Source: Cellulosimicrobium sp. ES-005
GTDB lineage: Bacteria > Actinomycetota > Actinomycetes > Actinomycetales > Cellulomonadaceae
Assembly: GCF_040448685.1 (NCBI RefSeq)
Contig: NZ_CP159290.1
Coordinates: 3,534,001 to 3,598,000 of the forward strand
Direction: 5' to 3'
DNA length: 64,000 nucleotides
Shown: one piece after another, positions 1 through 9,311 of the stretch
Numbering within the stretch: position 1 is the first letter of the stretch
Layout of the letters: each line of letters starts with the position of its first letter
Translations under genes and position numbers: made by a program
Notes under the pieces: generated by a model
What the model saw: only the letters and a program-made list of their open reading frames with translations
What the model was told of the DNA's origin: nothing
The model's database searches: none

Positions 1-3000
1 ACGCCACCGTTCGGCGTCCTGCCCGAGGTTCGGGAACGGGACGGGGCCGGACGAGACGCCGTCGACCGTGAGCGAGAGCTGGCGGTCGAGGGGGGCGACG
101 ACCATGCCGTTGGCGTAGCGGAAGCTCACCTCGTAGGTGGTCCCCGGCGCGACGCCCGCGACGTCCACGGCGAAGGCCGCCCCCTCGCGGCTGAGGGTGC
201 GGACGAAGCCCGTGCCCGTGTAGCCGGGGTGCTCGGTCGTCGTGATCGCGCCCCCGCTCAGCGTCCCGGCCTCGGCCTCGAGCACGAGCTCCTCGCGCTG
301 GGCCGCGACGAGAACGCCCAGGGCCTCGGCCGCGGGACCGGCGGGCAGGGCGGCGAGCGCGGCGGCCGCCCGGTCGAGGGCCCTGCCCACGGCGGCGTCG
401 TCGTCGCGCGTCGCGGCACGGACCGCGGCGGCCAGCGGTGCCCTCGCGGCGGCGGCGTCGCCCGCGGTGAGCTCTCCCGCCTCCTCGGCCGCGTGCAGGT
501 CGGCGAGCACGCGCGGCAGCCCGACCCGCTCGCCGAGCCACGGCGCCACCGCGGTGTCGAGCGTCGCGAGCGCGCCTCCCCCGACCTGCTCGGACGAGCG
601 CGTGAGCAGGACCGTCCGCACGCTCTGCGCGGCGACCTGGGCGGCGCCCAGGTCGGCGTCGGCCGCCGCCGCGACGAGCGCACCGACCCGCGTCGTCAGC
701 AGCGCCGCCGTCGCGGGGTCGAGGTCGCCGTCCGTGCGAGCGGCGGCCACCAGGGCCTCCAGGGCGGCGCCGTCCGGGTACGGCAGGAGCGCCGCCCGGG
801 CGGGCTCGCCCAGCGCGCCGTCCGCCCCGGCGACGGCGAGCTCGTTGTGCTCCGTGTAGGACACGTCGGCCGCGTCGAGGGTGAACGCGAGCTCGCGCGT
901 CTGTCCGCCGCCGACCCGCGCGGTCGTGCCCGCGACCGTCTCGCCGTCGAGGACCAGGTGCGCCTCCGTGACCGTGGTGCCCGCGTTCGCGACCTGGGCC
1001 GTGACGTGGACCGACCCGGTCGCCGGGTCGAACGTCGCGGTCGGCGTCCCCACGAGGTCCAGACGGGCGCGCTCGTACGGCGTGAGCTCCGCGAGGTCCT
1101 CCGCGGTGGCGGGCCGGAGCCGGACCGCCTGCCCGCCCGCCCCGACGAGCGACGCGCTGAGGACGTCGTCGGAGGTCACGAGGGACCGCGTGACCTCGAC
1201 CGCCGTGGGGTTGCCCTTCCAGCTCGCGTCCTGGGCGTCGGCCCAGACCTCCGCGACGTACGTGACGCCGTCGTCGAGCATGTCCAGCGGGACGTCGAGC
1301 GTGCGGTCGACCTCGTCGGTCACGACGCCCACGTACCAGGTGTCGCCGCTGCGGCGGGCGGTCGTCACGTGGTCGCCGATCTGCGCGTCCACGCGCGACT
1401 CGTCCCACGTCGCCGGCATCCCGCGCAGGTACTCGAACGCCTCGGGGTGCTTCGCGTAGTTCTCGGGCGTGTCCGCGAGCATCTGGAGCGGGCTGTAGAA
1501 GGTCGTGTAGAGCGCGAGCTGGGTGGTGGTGGTCGTCTGCACCCGCGTGTTGAGCTTCGCCGGGTCCCACAGCACGTCGAGCACGCCCGGCGTGTAGTCG
1601 GCCGGGCCGCCGATCCAGCGCGTGAACGGCAGGATGGTCGCCTGCTCCGGCGGGTTGCCGTTCGCGCCCATGTAGTTCTGCTGCTCCATGCCCGCGACGC
1701 CCTCGCCCGTCATCATGTTGGGCCAGGTGCGGTCCTTGCCCGTGGGCTTGATCGCCTCGTGCGCGTTGACGGAGATGCCGTGCCGCGCCGCCGCCTCGAC
1801 GACGCGCTGGTAGTGCTTCACCGCCTCCTGGTCGTAGTGGCTGCGGTTGACGCCGCCGAGCTGGAAGCGGGTCGCGTAGCCGGTCTTGATCGCGTGGATC
1901 CCCCACTCCTCGTACTGGGAGAAGATGCGCTCGAGGTTCTGGTCGTAGTAGTCGACGTAGCCGCGCGTCTCGTTGTGCGCGACGAACCCGACGCCCTTCT
2001 CGGCGCCGTAGCGCAGCACCTCGTCGAGGTCGACGTCGGGCATCGGCGTCGTGAAGTCCTGGTTGGTCCAGGAGCCCCCGGCGTTGGTGTTCCAGCCCTC
2101 GGCGAGCACGTACCGGGCCCCCGCGTCGGCCGCGAGGTCGATGTAGTCCTTGATCCGCGCGGTCGTGGCGCCGTGCTTGGCACCTGCGGTCCACGTCGTG
2201 TCGCGGCGCTGGAGCTCCCACCACACGCCGGTGTACGTCCCCGCCTCGATCCAGTCGGTCGTGTCGGCGGTGCCGTCGCCGTCCGAGTCGACGTCGCACA
2301 CGGCGCACGGCGGGTTGAGGTTCTGGACCAGGTGCGACTCGGCGAGGTCGCCCGCCGCGCGGCCCACCTGCACCGTACGCCAGGGCGTCACGACGTTCTT
2401 CTCGCGCGCGTCGAGCACCGCCTTGGTGCCGTCCGGGAGCGCGACGAGCTCGCTCACCAGGGTCCCGGGGGTCGCGCCGCGGACGAGCGTCATGCTCGCG
2501 TAGTCCGTGAGGTCGGCCTCGTGGACGGCGAGGAACAGGTCGTCGCCGCGGGAGAGCGTGAGCGGCGTCTGCGCGTCGGGCACGTCGCCGACAGGCGCGG
2601 TCCTGTAGTGCTTCTCGTCCGCGTTCCAGTCCGTGCCGGCGCGGATGAAGTACGCGGTGAGGTCCGCCGGGAGCGCGAACTCGGTCCGCTCGGCCGTCAC
2701 GACGAACGGGCCGCTCGCGAGCGCGTCCTGGTGAGGCAGAACGTAGCGGAACCCGACGCCGTCGTCGAACACGCGGACCACGACGTCCAGCGCCAGGCCG
2801 GAGGAGTGGCGCGCGTGCACGGTGAGCTCGTTCGCGTGGTTGCGCACCGACGAGCTCGTGCCCCACGCGGGTGTCCACGTCTCGTCGATCTCGTCGCGCT
2901 CGACGGACTCGACGGTCATCCCGGAGGTGAGGTCGACGTCGGGAGAGCGCAGCACGAGGCCGAGACCGGAGGAGCCGACGACCGTCGTCGTGCCGTCCCG

Positions 3001-3261
3001 CACGACGTCGTAGGTGAGGCGCCCGTCGACGACGCCGACCGTGAGGTCGAGGCTGCCGTCGGGCGACGAGACCTCGTGCCCGTCGAGCGGCTCGACGGCC
3101 GACGAGGAGGCGGACGCCTCCGGTGCGGCGAGCGCGGGAGCCGCGGCGCCGACGGGCGCGACGAGCGCGAGCGTGAGGGCGGCGCCGGAGAGCAGACGGG
3201 CGCGGCGGCGTCGTGCGGTCGGCGGGGGCGGGGTGGGATGGTGCGGCATGTGGTGGTACAC
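1..3261 (-). CDS. Secreted glycoside hydrolase family 97 protein (alpha-glycosidase) with C-terminal CBM35-like domain, 3' end outside window
   Basis: An exported enzyme that should remove alpha-glucose or alpha-galactose units from the non-reducing ends of glycans. At least 1,087 residues are visible. An Arg-rich N-terminus and hydrophobic stretch (about 15-45) form a signal peptide. They are followed by a GH97 N-terminal beta-sandwich (about 50-310), the catalytic barrel (about 320-600), an Ig-like segment (about 690-780), a helical Ala-rich stretch (about 790-990), and from about 994 a CBM35-like start (EAEAGTLSGG). Near residue 459 the barrel reads KTGY, with Gly461 where retaining GH97 enzymes have the Asp nucleophile; the Glu of NAHEAIKPTG is about 502. 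This fits the inverting, SusB-type mechanism. The GTG start at 3261 follows AAGGAG by 4 nt; an in-frame ATG at 3249 is the alternative. It lies downstream of a sugar ABC importer. Family call firm, substrate inferred. Confidence 0.9.
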   Translation of the reverse strand, partial: MYHHMPHHPTPPPPTARRRRARLLSGAALTLALVAPVGAAAPALAAPEASASSSAVEPLDGHEVSSPDGSLDLTVGVVDGRLTYDVVRDGTTTVVGSSGLGLVLRSPDVDLTSGMTVESVERDEIDETWTPAWGTSSSVRNHANELTVHARHSSGLALDVVVRVFDDGVGFRYVLPHQDALASGPFVVTAERTEFALPADLTAYFIRAGTDWNADEKHYRTAPVGDVPDAQTPLTLSRGDDLFLAVHEADLTDYASMTLVRGATPGTLVSELVALPDGTKAVLDAREKNVVTPWRTVQVGRAAGDLAESHLVQNLNPPCAVCDVDSDGDGTADTTDWIEAGTYTGVWWELQRRDTTWTAGAKHGATTARIKDYIDLAADAGARYVLAEGWNTNAGGSWTNQDFTTPMPDVDLDEVLRYGAEKGVGFVAHNETRGYVDYYDQNLERIFSQYEEWGIHAIKTGYATRFQLGGVNRSHYDQEAVKHYQRVVEAAARHGISVNAHEAIKPTGKDRTWPNMMTGEGVAGMEQQNYMGANGNPPEQATILPFTRWIGGPADYTPGVLDVLWDPAKLNTRVQTTTTTQLALYTTFYSPLQMLADTPENYAKHPEAFEYLRGMPATWDESRVDAQIGDHVTTARRSGDTWYVGVVTDEVDRTLDVPLDMLDDGVTYVAEVWADAQDASWKGNPTAVEVTRSLVTSDDVLSASLVGAGGQAVRLRPATAEDLAELTPYERARLDLVGTPTATFDPATGSVHVTAQVANAGTTVTEAHLVLDGETVAGTTARVGGGQTRELAFTLDAADVSYTEHNELAVAGADGALGEPARAALLPYPDGAALEALVAAARTDGDLDPATAALLTTRVGALVAAAADADLGAAQVAAQSVRTVLLTRSSEQVGGGALATLDTAVAPWLGERVGLPRVLADLHAAEEAGELTAGDAAAARAPLAAAVRAATRDDDAAVGRALDRAAAALAALPAGPAAEALGVLVAAQREELVLEAEAGTLSGGAITTTEHPGYTGTGFVRTLSREGAAFAVDVAGVAPGTTYEVSFRYANGMVVAPLDRQLSLTVDGVSSGPVPFPNLGQDAERWR

Positions 3262-3385
3262 GAGGCTCCTTGAGACGTCGTCGTCCTGGGGGCCGTCGGC
3301 AGCCTGCGGTCGTGCGCGGGTGCCGCGCGGCGCGGCGGTCGCGGGGTGCGCGCCCGTCGTCGTGCGGTGGGGGTGGTACGACGGA

Positions 3386-3426
3386 GGGGCGGGCCGGACC
3401 TGGTACGACCAGGTCCCGCCCGCCCC
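3386..3426 (-). terminator. Long hairpin terminator after the MalEFG-type operon
   Basis: Two nested inverted repeats form one hairpin. ACCTGGT (3398-3404) pairs with ACCAGGT (3408-3414), and GGGGCGGG (3386-3393) pairs with CCCGCCCC (3419-3426), with one mismatch in the connecting stem. It begins 25 nt beyond the stop of the MalG-like gene, so it probably ends that transcript. It also separates the importer from the GH97 gene, which would then need its own promoter. I see no clear promoter or operator in 3262-3385. Confidence 0.7.
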
Positions 3427-3450
3427 CCGCGTGCTCGGCTCGACCGGAGG

Positions 3451-4349
<899 letters not shown>

Positions 4350-4353
<4 letters not shown>

Positions 4354-5252
4354 CGCTTCTCCTGACGGTTGGTGCGGACCAGGTAGGGCACGATGACGAC
4401 GGCCACGATGATCAGCAGGATCGAGCCGACCGCCGCGGCGTTCGCGTAGTCGAAGCTCGACTTGAACACGTACATGTCGACGGCCGGCACCTTGGTCTGG
4501 TAGTTCGCCGGCTTCGAGATCGACATGATGAGGTCGAACGACTTGAGCGACATGTGGCCGATGATGATGAGCGCGGAGAGCGCCACCGGCGAGAGCTGCG
4601 GGAAGAGCACGTGGCGGTAGAGCTTCCACTCGCTGGCGCCGTCCATGCGGGCGGCCTCGCGCAGCTCGTCGGGGATGCCGCGGAACCCGGCGAGGAAGAG
4701 CGCCATGACGTAGCCGGAGAGCTGCCAGATCGCCGGGATCGCGATGGCCGTGATGCCCCAGGTGACGTTGTTCCACCAGTTGTTCTGGAGGAAGTCGAGC
4801 CCGATGATCTGGAACAGCCGGTTGAGCCCGCTCGCCTGCGCGTCCTGGTTCGAGTTGAGGAGCCAGCGCCACACGACGCCGGAGGCGACGAACGACACGG
4901 CGAAGGGGAACAGGTAGACCGAGCGGAACAGGCCCTCGCCCTTGACGGGCTTGTCCATCATCCACGCCCAGAGGAAGCCCATGACGAGCGTGCCGGCGAG
5001 GAACACCACCGTGTAGAGGACGAGGTTCTTCAGCGAGTGCTGGAACGCCTCGCTGCCGAGCAGGTCGACGTAGTTCTCGAACCAGACCACCACGGACGGC
5101 TTCTGTCCCGTGGCCTGCGCGGCGGTGTGGTTGTCCGTGATCGAGGTCTGGAAGTTCGCGCCGATGAGTCCGTACACGAACACGCCGACGAGGATCAGCG
5201 AGGGGGCGAGCATCAGCAGCGCGGGGCCGGCTCGTCGTAGTGACTTGAGCAT
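4350..5252 (-). CDS. Carbohydrate ABC transporter permease, MalF type
   Basis: First inner-membrane permease of the CUT1 importer, 300 residues. It starts MLKSLRRAGPALLML at 5252, giving a positively charged tip before TM1. The family EAA loop is clear (ELREAARMDGAS, then LFPQLSP). The protein ends in a basic QEKR tail whose TGA overlaps the ATG of the MalG-like gene. Upstream reading frame extends further but has no better start, and a 139-bp spacer with a stable hairpin separates it from the binding-protein gene. The two permeases form the channel for the solute delivered by the lipoprotein upstream. Function class is firm; sugar specificity is inference from context only. Confidence 0.93.
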
Positions 5253-5334
5253 GGTGGGTCTTCCCGGTCGTGGGTGTGGGACGCGGCGCAGGGGGGCGCC
5301 CGGTGTCCCGGGGACGCGTTCCGGTCGCGCGGGT

Positions 5335-5375
5335 CCGCCGCGCGCCGACGGGAGGTTCCCGACGACGCGCGGCGG
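5335..5375 (-). other. Nested intercistronic hairpin between binding-protein and permease genes
   Basis: CCGCCGCGCG (5335-5344) pairs perfectly with CGCGCGGCGG (5366-5375), and inside it CGGGA (5349-5353) pairs with TCCCG (5357-5361). It begins 17 nt after the binding-protein stop. Hairpins here are known in other sugar importers to stabilise or partly terminate the mRNA so that binding protein exceeds permease; that role is inferred for this site. Confidence 0.6.
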
Positions 5376-5391
5376 CTCCGGTGGAGCGGTG

Positions 5392-6690
5392 TCAGCCCTG
5401 TGCGGCGGCAGCGAGCTCGGACTGGTAGGTCGCGAGGTCGGACCCACCGGACGTGAACTTGCTCGTCGCGTCGGAGATCGCGTTGAGCGTCGCGACCGGC
5501 GCGGCGGCGCCGTGCGCCAGCGAGGACACGATCGTGTCGTTGCCGAACGACTCGATCGCCGTCTGCTGGTACTCCGAGAACTCCGACGGGTCGGCGTCGG
5601 TGCGGGCCGGGATGGAGCCCTTGGCCTTGTTGAACGCGACCTGGCCCTCGAGCGAGCCGACGGTCTCGAGCCACGCCTTGGCGCCGTCGGGGTGCGGCGC
5701 ACCCACCGGGAGGGTGAACGAGTCGGCGAGGAAGTCGAACACGCCGTCCGTGCCCGGGACCGGGAACGCGGTGAAGTCGGTGCCGAGCGTCTTGCCCTGC
5801 TCCTCGAACGCCGCGACGGCCCAGTCGCCCATGACGTTGAACGCGGCGTTGCCGTCGATCACCATCTGGGTCGCCTCGGGCCAGTCGAGCCCGTCGCGGT
5901 CGGTGTTGGTGTAGCTCATGAGCTTCTCGAAGTCCTCGAGGGCGGCCGTGACCTCGGCGCCCTCCCAGTCGGTCGAGCCGTCCCACAGGCCGTTGTAGCC
6001 CTCGGCGCCGAGGTCCGCGAGGAGCACGGTCTCGAGCAGGTTGACCTGGGTCCAGGTCGTCGCGACCGACAGCGGCGTGACGCCCGCGGCCTTGAGCTTG
6101 TCGAGGTCCGCCATCCAGGCGTCCAGGTCCGCGTAGGTCGCCGCCGGGTCGACGCCGTTGGCCTCGAGGACGGTCGGGTTGGCCCACACGACGTTCGCGC
6201 GGTGGATGTTCGACGGGATCGAGTAGATCGCGCCGTCGTCGGACTTGAGGCGGTCGACGAGGTCGGCCGGGAAGACGTCGTTGAGGCCGAACTCGTCGTA
6301 CAGCGACGAGACGTCCTCGATCTGCGCGGCGTCGATGTAGTCCTGCAGCTCGGCACCGGCGTGCGCCTGGAACGTGTCCGGCGGGTCCTGCGCCTGCAGG
6401 CGGGACTGGAGGAGGTCCTTCGCGGCCGAGCCGGCGCCGCCGGCGACCGCGCCGTTGATGAACTCCACGTCGGGGTGCTGCTCGTTGAACACGCCGACCA
6501 GCGCGTCGAGACCCGCCTTCTCGGAGCCCGCGGCCCACCAGGTGAACACCTCGACCTCGTCGCCGCCCCCCGAAGCGCCTCCGTCCCCGGTGCCCCCGTC
6601 ACCGGAACCACCGCCGCTGCACGCGGCGAGTGCGAGACCCACGAGGGCGGCCGTCGCCACCGTCGCGCTCGTCCTGCGATCGATTCGCAT
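5392..6690 (-). CDS. Sugar ABC transporter substrate-binding lipoprotein (extracellular binding protein family 1)
   Basis: Captures an oligosaccharide outside the membrane and hands it to the two permeases encoded downstream. 432 residues. The signal peptide is a lipoprotein type: RR near the N-terminus, a hydrophobic core, and the lipobox LAAC with the lipidated Cys at 24, followed by a Gly/Ser/Asp linker typical of actinobacterial lipoproteins. The mature part has the family-1 pattern (EVEVFTWWAAGSEK, then FNEQHPDVEFING; ITW/TTW and GDWAV further on). The ATG at 6690 was chosen because it precedes a complete signal peptide and has AGGGA upstream. It is first in the minus-strand operon and shares its upstream region with the divergent ROK regulator. 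Ligand unknown; alpha-glucosides are plausible given the GH97 neighbour. Confidence 0.92.
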   Translation of the reverse strand: MRIDRRTSATVATAALVGLALAACSGGGSGDGGTGDGGASGGGDEVEVFTWWAAGSEKAGLDALVGVFNEQHPDVEFINGAVAGGAGSAAKDLLQSRLQAQDPPDTFQAHAGAELQDYIDAAQIEDVSSLYDEFGLNDVFPADLVDRLKSDDGAIYSIPSNIHRANVVWANPTVLEANGVDPAATYADLDAWMADLDKLKAAGVTPLSVATTWTQVNLLETVLLADLGAEGYNGLWDGSTDWEGAEVTAALEDFEKLMSYTNTDRDGLDWPEATQMVIDGNAAFNVMGDWAVAAFEEQGKTLGTDFTAFPVPGTDGVFDFLADSFTLPVGAPHPDGAKAWLETVGSLEGQVAFNKAKGSIPARTDADPSEFSEYQQTAIESFGNDTIVSSLAHGAAAPVATLNAISDATSKFTSGGSDLATYQSELAAAAQG

Positions 6691-6730
6691 CGTGATTTCC
6701 CTACGCCTTCTTCGGTCGTGGGGGACCGGC

Positions 6731-6771
6731 GAGACGACCACGTCTCATCGGCCGGGCGCACCGGCGCGCCC
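6731..6771 (-). other. Two small hairpins in the malE-like mRNA leader
   Basis: GAGACG pairs with CGTCTC (6731-6736 and 6741-6746), and GGGCGC pairs with GCGCCC (6754-6759 and 6766-6771). Both lie between the predicted transcription start near 6780 and the start codon at 6690. The structures are visible; a regulatory role is not shown. Confidence 0.4.
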
Positions 6772-6786
6772 TCGAACCCGCTGCCC

Positions 6787-6816
6787 ATACAACGACCCGG
6801 TGCGGCTTGATGTCAA
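6787..6816 (-). promoter_or_regulatory. Predicted sigma-A type promoter of the MalEFG-like operon
   Basis: On the minus strand a perfect -35 TTGACA (6816-6811) is followed after 18 nt by TTGTAT (6792-6787). The -35 lies inside CTTGA-TG-TCAAG, a short inverted repeat (6806-6817) that could be an operator half-site pair. Transcription would start near 6780 and give a leader of about 90 nt. Confidence 0.55.
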
Positions 6817-6900
6817 GAAATGAACGCAAGCGTCGCCGAATCGTGATCTTCGCGTCAGGTCCTGCACGCAACCAGCGGTTCTGTCGAGTCTGGCCTAGGA

Positions 6901-6914
6901 TGACAGCGCTGTCC
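6901..6914. promoter_or_regulatory. LacI-type operator palindrome TGACAGCGCTGTCC
   Basis: GACAGC/GCTGTC is a perfect 12-bp palindrome lying between the divergent malE-like operon and the ROK gene. The same core recurs in the 16-bp palindrome directly before the GH92 gene (12646-12661). Both sites flank the ROK-xyl-LacI cluster, so they are probably bound by the same regulator, most simply the LacI protein at 11343-12479. Binding is inferred. Confidence 0.6.
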
Positions 6915-6983
6915 AGTTCGTTCAGAAGATCGGCTCAGCGTCCACGCCCGGCCTGTCCCACCTGGACGGGAGTGCCCCGGCGG

Positions 6984-6989
6984 TATCCT
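6984..6989 (+). promoter_or_regulatory. -10 box TATCCT of a predicted leaderless ROK transcript
   Basis: TATCCT ends 7 nt before the GTG at 6997 and no Shine-Dalgarno sequence precedes that codon. This is the arrangement of leaderless promoters common in actinobacteria, and it supports the chosen start. No good -35 was seen. Confidence 0.5.
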
Positions 6990-6996
6990 GACCTGC

Positions 6997-8181
6997 GTGC
7001 GCGCTGACCGGGTGACCCCGGGCTCGCAGACTTCACTGCGTGAGGCCAACCGAGCTCGGATCGTGAGCGCCGTCCAGCAGCGTGGCTCCCTCACGCAGAT
7101 CGAGCTGGCCGGCGTCACCGGCCTGTCCCCGGCCACCGTCTCCAACATCGTCAAGGAGCTCACCGGCGCGGGCGTCCTGCACACCTCGCCGTCCACGCGC
7201 AGCGGCCGCCGCGCGCTCCAGGTCACGCTCGCGCGCAACCTCGGGCTCGTCGCCGGCGTCCACTTCGGCACCCGGTCCATGCGCGTCGCGCTCGCCGACG
7301 CGTCCATGCGCGTCCTCGCGGACCAGCGCATGCCCCTGGCCCCCGACCACCGCGCGGACACCGGGCTGCAGCGCGCCGCCCTGCTCGTCGAGGAGATGGT
7401 CGCGTCCGTCGACGCCGCACCCGACGAGCTCCTCGCCGTCGGCGTCGGCGTGCCCGCGCCCGTCGACGTGCGCGCGGGGCGCATCGCGACGGTCGGCATG
7501 ATGCGCGGCTGGGACGGCGTCGTGGTGCCCGAGGTGCTGGAGGCCGAGCTCGGCGCGCCCGTGACCGTGGACAACGACGCCAACCTCGGCGCGCTCGCCG
7601 AGACCCGGTTCGGGGCCGCCGTCGGGCACGACGCCGTCGCGTACCTGCGGGTCTCCCACGGCGTGGGCGGAGGGCTGGTGCTCGGGGGGCGGGTCGTGCA
7701 CGGGCGCGCGGGCGTCGCGGGCGAGATCGGCCACGTCACCATCGACGAGAACGGCCCGGTGTGCCGGTGCGGCAACCGGGGCTGTCTCGAGATGTACGTC
7801 GGTGCCGGGGTGCTGCTGTCCATGCTCTCCGAGAGCCGCGGCCCCCTCACCCTGCGCGACGTCATCGCGCGCGCCCAGGAGGGCGACCCCGGGTGCCGCC
7901 GCGTCCTGTTCGACGCCGGCCAGCACCTCGGCGTCGCGGCCGCCAACCTGTGCAACCTGGTCGACCCCGAGATCGTCGTCGTCGGGGGACAGCTCGCCGA
8001 CGCGGGGGAGGCCCTGCTCGGGCCGCTGCGCACGGCGCTCGAGCAGCGGACCGTGCCGAGCACCGCCGGCCCCGTCGAGGTGGTCGCGTCCGAGCTCGGG
8101 TCCGCCGCCGAGGTGCGCGGGGCGCTCGCCGTCGCGCTCGACCTCGCACGCGTCAGCGGGTCGCTGGGGGTGAGCGCATGA
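6997..8181 (+). CDS. ROK family transcriptional regulator
   Basis: Probable sugar-responsive repressor, 394 residues. A winged-helix DNA-binding domain sits at about 15-75 (READ as QIELAGVTGLSPATVSNIV), followed by a ROK sugar-kinase-like domain. The kinase-like part keeps the phosphate-binding pattern and the zinc-binding CxCGxxGC motif (CRCGNRGCLE), plus ExxGH (GEIGHVTIDENG). Its gene starts a co-directional cluster with a XylF/G/H-type importer: the stop overlaps the next ATG by 4 bp. Known ROK regulators such as XylR, Mlc and NagC sense sugars of the operons they control; control of the xyl-like importer, and perhaps of the divergent malE-like operon, is inferred. Leaderless start predicted. 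Confidence 0.9.
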   Translation: MRADRVTPGSQTSLREANRARIVSAVQQRGSLTQIELAGVTGLSPATVSNIVKELTGAGVLHTSPSTRSGRRALQVTLARNLGLVAGVHFGTRSMRVALADASMRVLADQRMPLAPDHRADTGLQRAALLVEEMVASVDAAPDELLAVGVGVPAPVDVRAGRIATVGMMRGWDGVVVPEVLEAELGAPVTVDNDANLGALAETRFGAAVGHDAVAYLRVSHGVGGGLVLGGRVVHGRAGVAGEIGHVTIDENGPVCRCGNRGCLEMYVGAGVLLSMLSESRGPLTLRDVIARAQEGDPGCRRVLFDAGQHLGVAAANLCNLVDPEIVVVGGQLADAGEALLGPLRTALEQRTVPSTAGPVEVVASELGSAAEVRGALAVALDLARVSGSLGVSA

Positions 8182-9311
8182 CCGGGGCGACCGCCGCGCG
8201 CACGGGGCCGACCCGCCGTCGGGCCCGGACCGCCGTGACCGGCGCCCTGGCGGCCGTCGTCGTCGCGCTGCTCGCGCTCGCCGGCTGCGCCGCGCCCGAG
8301 GAGCCGACCGGGCCGTCGGAGGGGACCATCGGGCTCCTGCTGCCCGAGGCGAAGACCGCGCGCTACGAGACCACCGACCGCCCGACCTTCGTCGGCGTCG
8401 TCGAGCGCCGCTGCCCCACGTGCGAGGTCCTGTACGCCAACGCCGCCCAGGACGCCGCGAACCAGCAGCAGCAGGCCGAGTCCATGCTCGCGCGCGGTGC
8501 CGACGTGCTGGTCCTCGACGCGGTCGACGCGGTCGCCGCGGTGAGCATCGTCGCGGAGGCGCAGCGGCTCGGGGTGCCGGTCATCGCCTACGATCGCTTC
8601 GTCGAGGGTGCGAACTACTACGTCTCGTTCGACAACGAGCTCATCGGGTACCTCATGGGGGAGGCGCTCGTGGGCGCGGTCCTCGACCGCGCCGAGCAGG
8701 ACCCGCCGGCGCAGGGCCGGCGGCCGGGCGTCCTGCTCGTGCAGGGCTCGCCGACCGACCCGAACGCCGCGGAGCTCGCCGCCGGCGCCCACCGCGCGCT
8801 CGAGGGAGAGGACATCGACGTGCTCGCCGAGTACGACACCCCCGACTGGAGCCCCGACAAGGCGACCGAGTGGGTCGAGGGGCAGCTCACGCAGTACAGC
8901 GGCCGCGTCGACGGCGTGTTCGCGGCGAGCGACGGCATCGCGGGCGGCGCGATCGCGGCGATGAAGGCCGCCGGCCTCGACCCCGTCCCGCCCACCACGG
9001 GACAGGACGGCGAGCTCGCGGCGGTCCAGCGCGTCGTCTCCGGCGACCAGTACATGACCGTGTACAAGGCGACCGCCCAGCAGGCGCGCACGGCGGCCGA
9101 GCTCGCCGTGCGCGTGCTCCGCGGCGAGGACCCCCGCGCGACCGCCGTCATCGACGGCGTCCCGAGCCTCCTCCTCGCGCCGCGCGCGGTCGGGATCGAC
9201 GACGTGCAGCGCGTCATCGTCGACGGCGGGGTCTACACCGTCGACGAGATCTGCACCTCGTACTACGTCGACGCGTGCGTCGAGGCGGGGCTCCTGGAGG
9301 TCGCCCCGTGA
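8178..9311 (+). CDS. Sugar ABC transporter substrate-binding lipoprotein, XylF/ChvE-like
   Basis: Periplasmic-binding-protein family for monosaccharides, 377 residues. The N-terminus has Arg residues, a hydrophobic core and a lipobox ending in Cys37 (LALAGC), so it is a lipoprotein. The mature domain carries the XylF-type pattern: IGLLLPEAKTARYE near the start, then QQQQAESMLARGADVLVLDAVD, and the hinge-region VIAYDRF...YYVSFDN. The ATG overlaps the ROK stop (ATGA) and the stop overlaps the ATPase GTG (GTGA), so the four genes are almost certainly one transcript. It binds an aldose, xylose-like by family, but the ligand cannot be read from sequence; with the GH92 enzyme and isomerase downstream, mannose is an alternative. 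Confidence 0.88.
   Translation: MTGATAARTGPTRRRARTAVTGALAAVVVALLALAGCAAPEEPTGPSEGTIGLLLPEAKTARYETTDRPTFVGVVERRCPTCEVLYANAAQDAANQQQQAESMLARGADVLVLDAVDAVAAVSIVAEAQRLGVPVIAYDRFVEGANYYVSFDNELIGYLMGEALVGAVLDRAEQDPPAQGRRPGVLLVQGSPTDPNAAELAAGAHRALEGEDIDVLAEYDTPDWSPDKATEWVEGQLTQYSGRVDGVFAASDGIAGGAIAAMKAAGLDPVPPTTGQDGELAAVQRVVSGDQYMTVYKATAQQARTAAELAVRVLRGEDPRATAVIDGVPSLLLAPRAVGIDDVQRVIVDGGVYTVDEICTSYYVDACVEAGLLEVAP

Noticed and set aside
229-3273. A 1,014-codon open frame on the plus strand
   Set aside because: It is the antisense shadow of the GH97 gene; composition is Arg/Gly/Val-biased and no motif is present.
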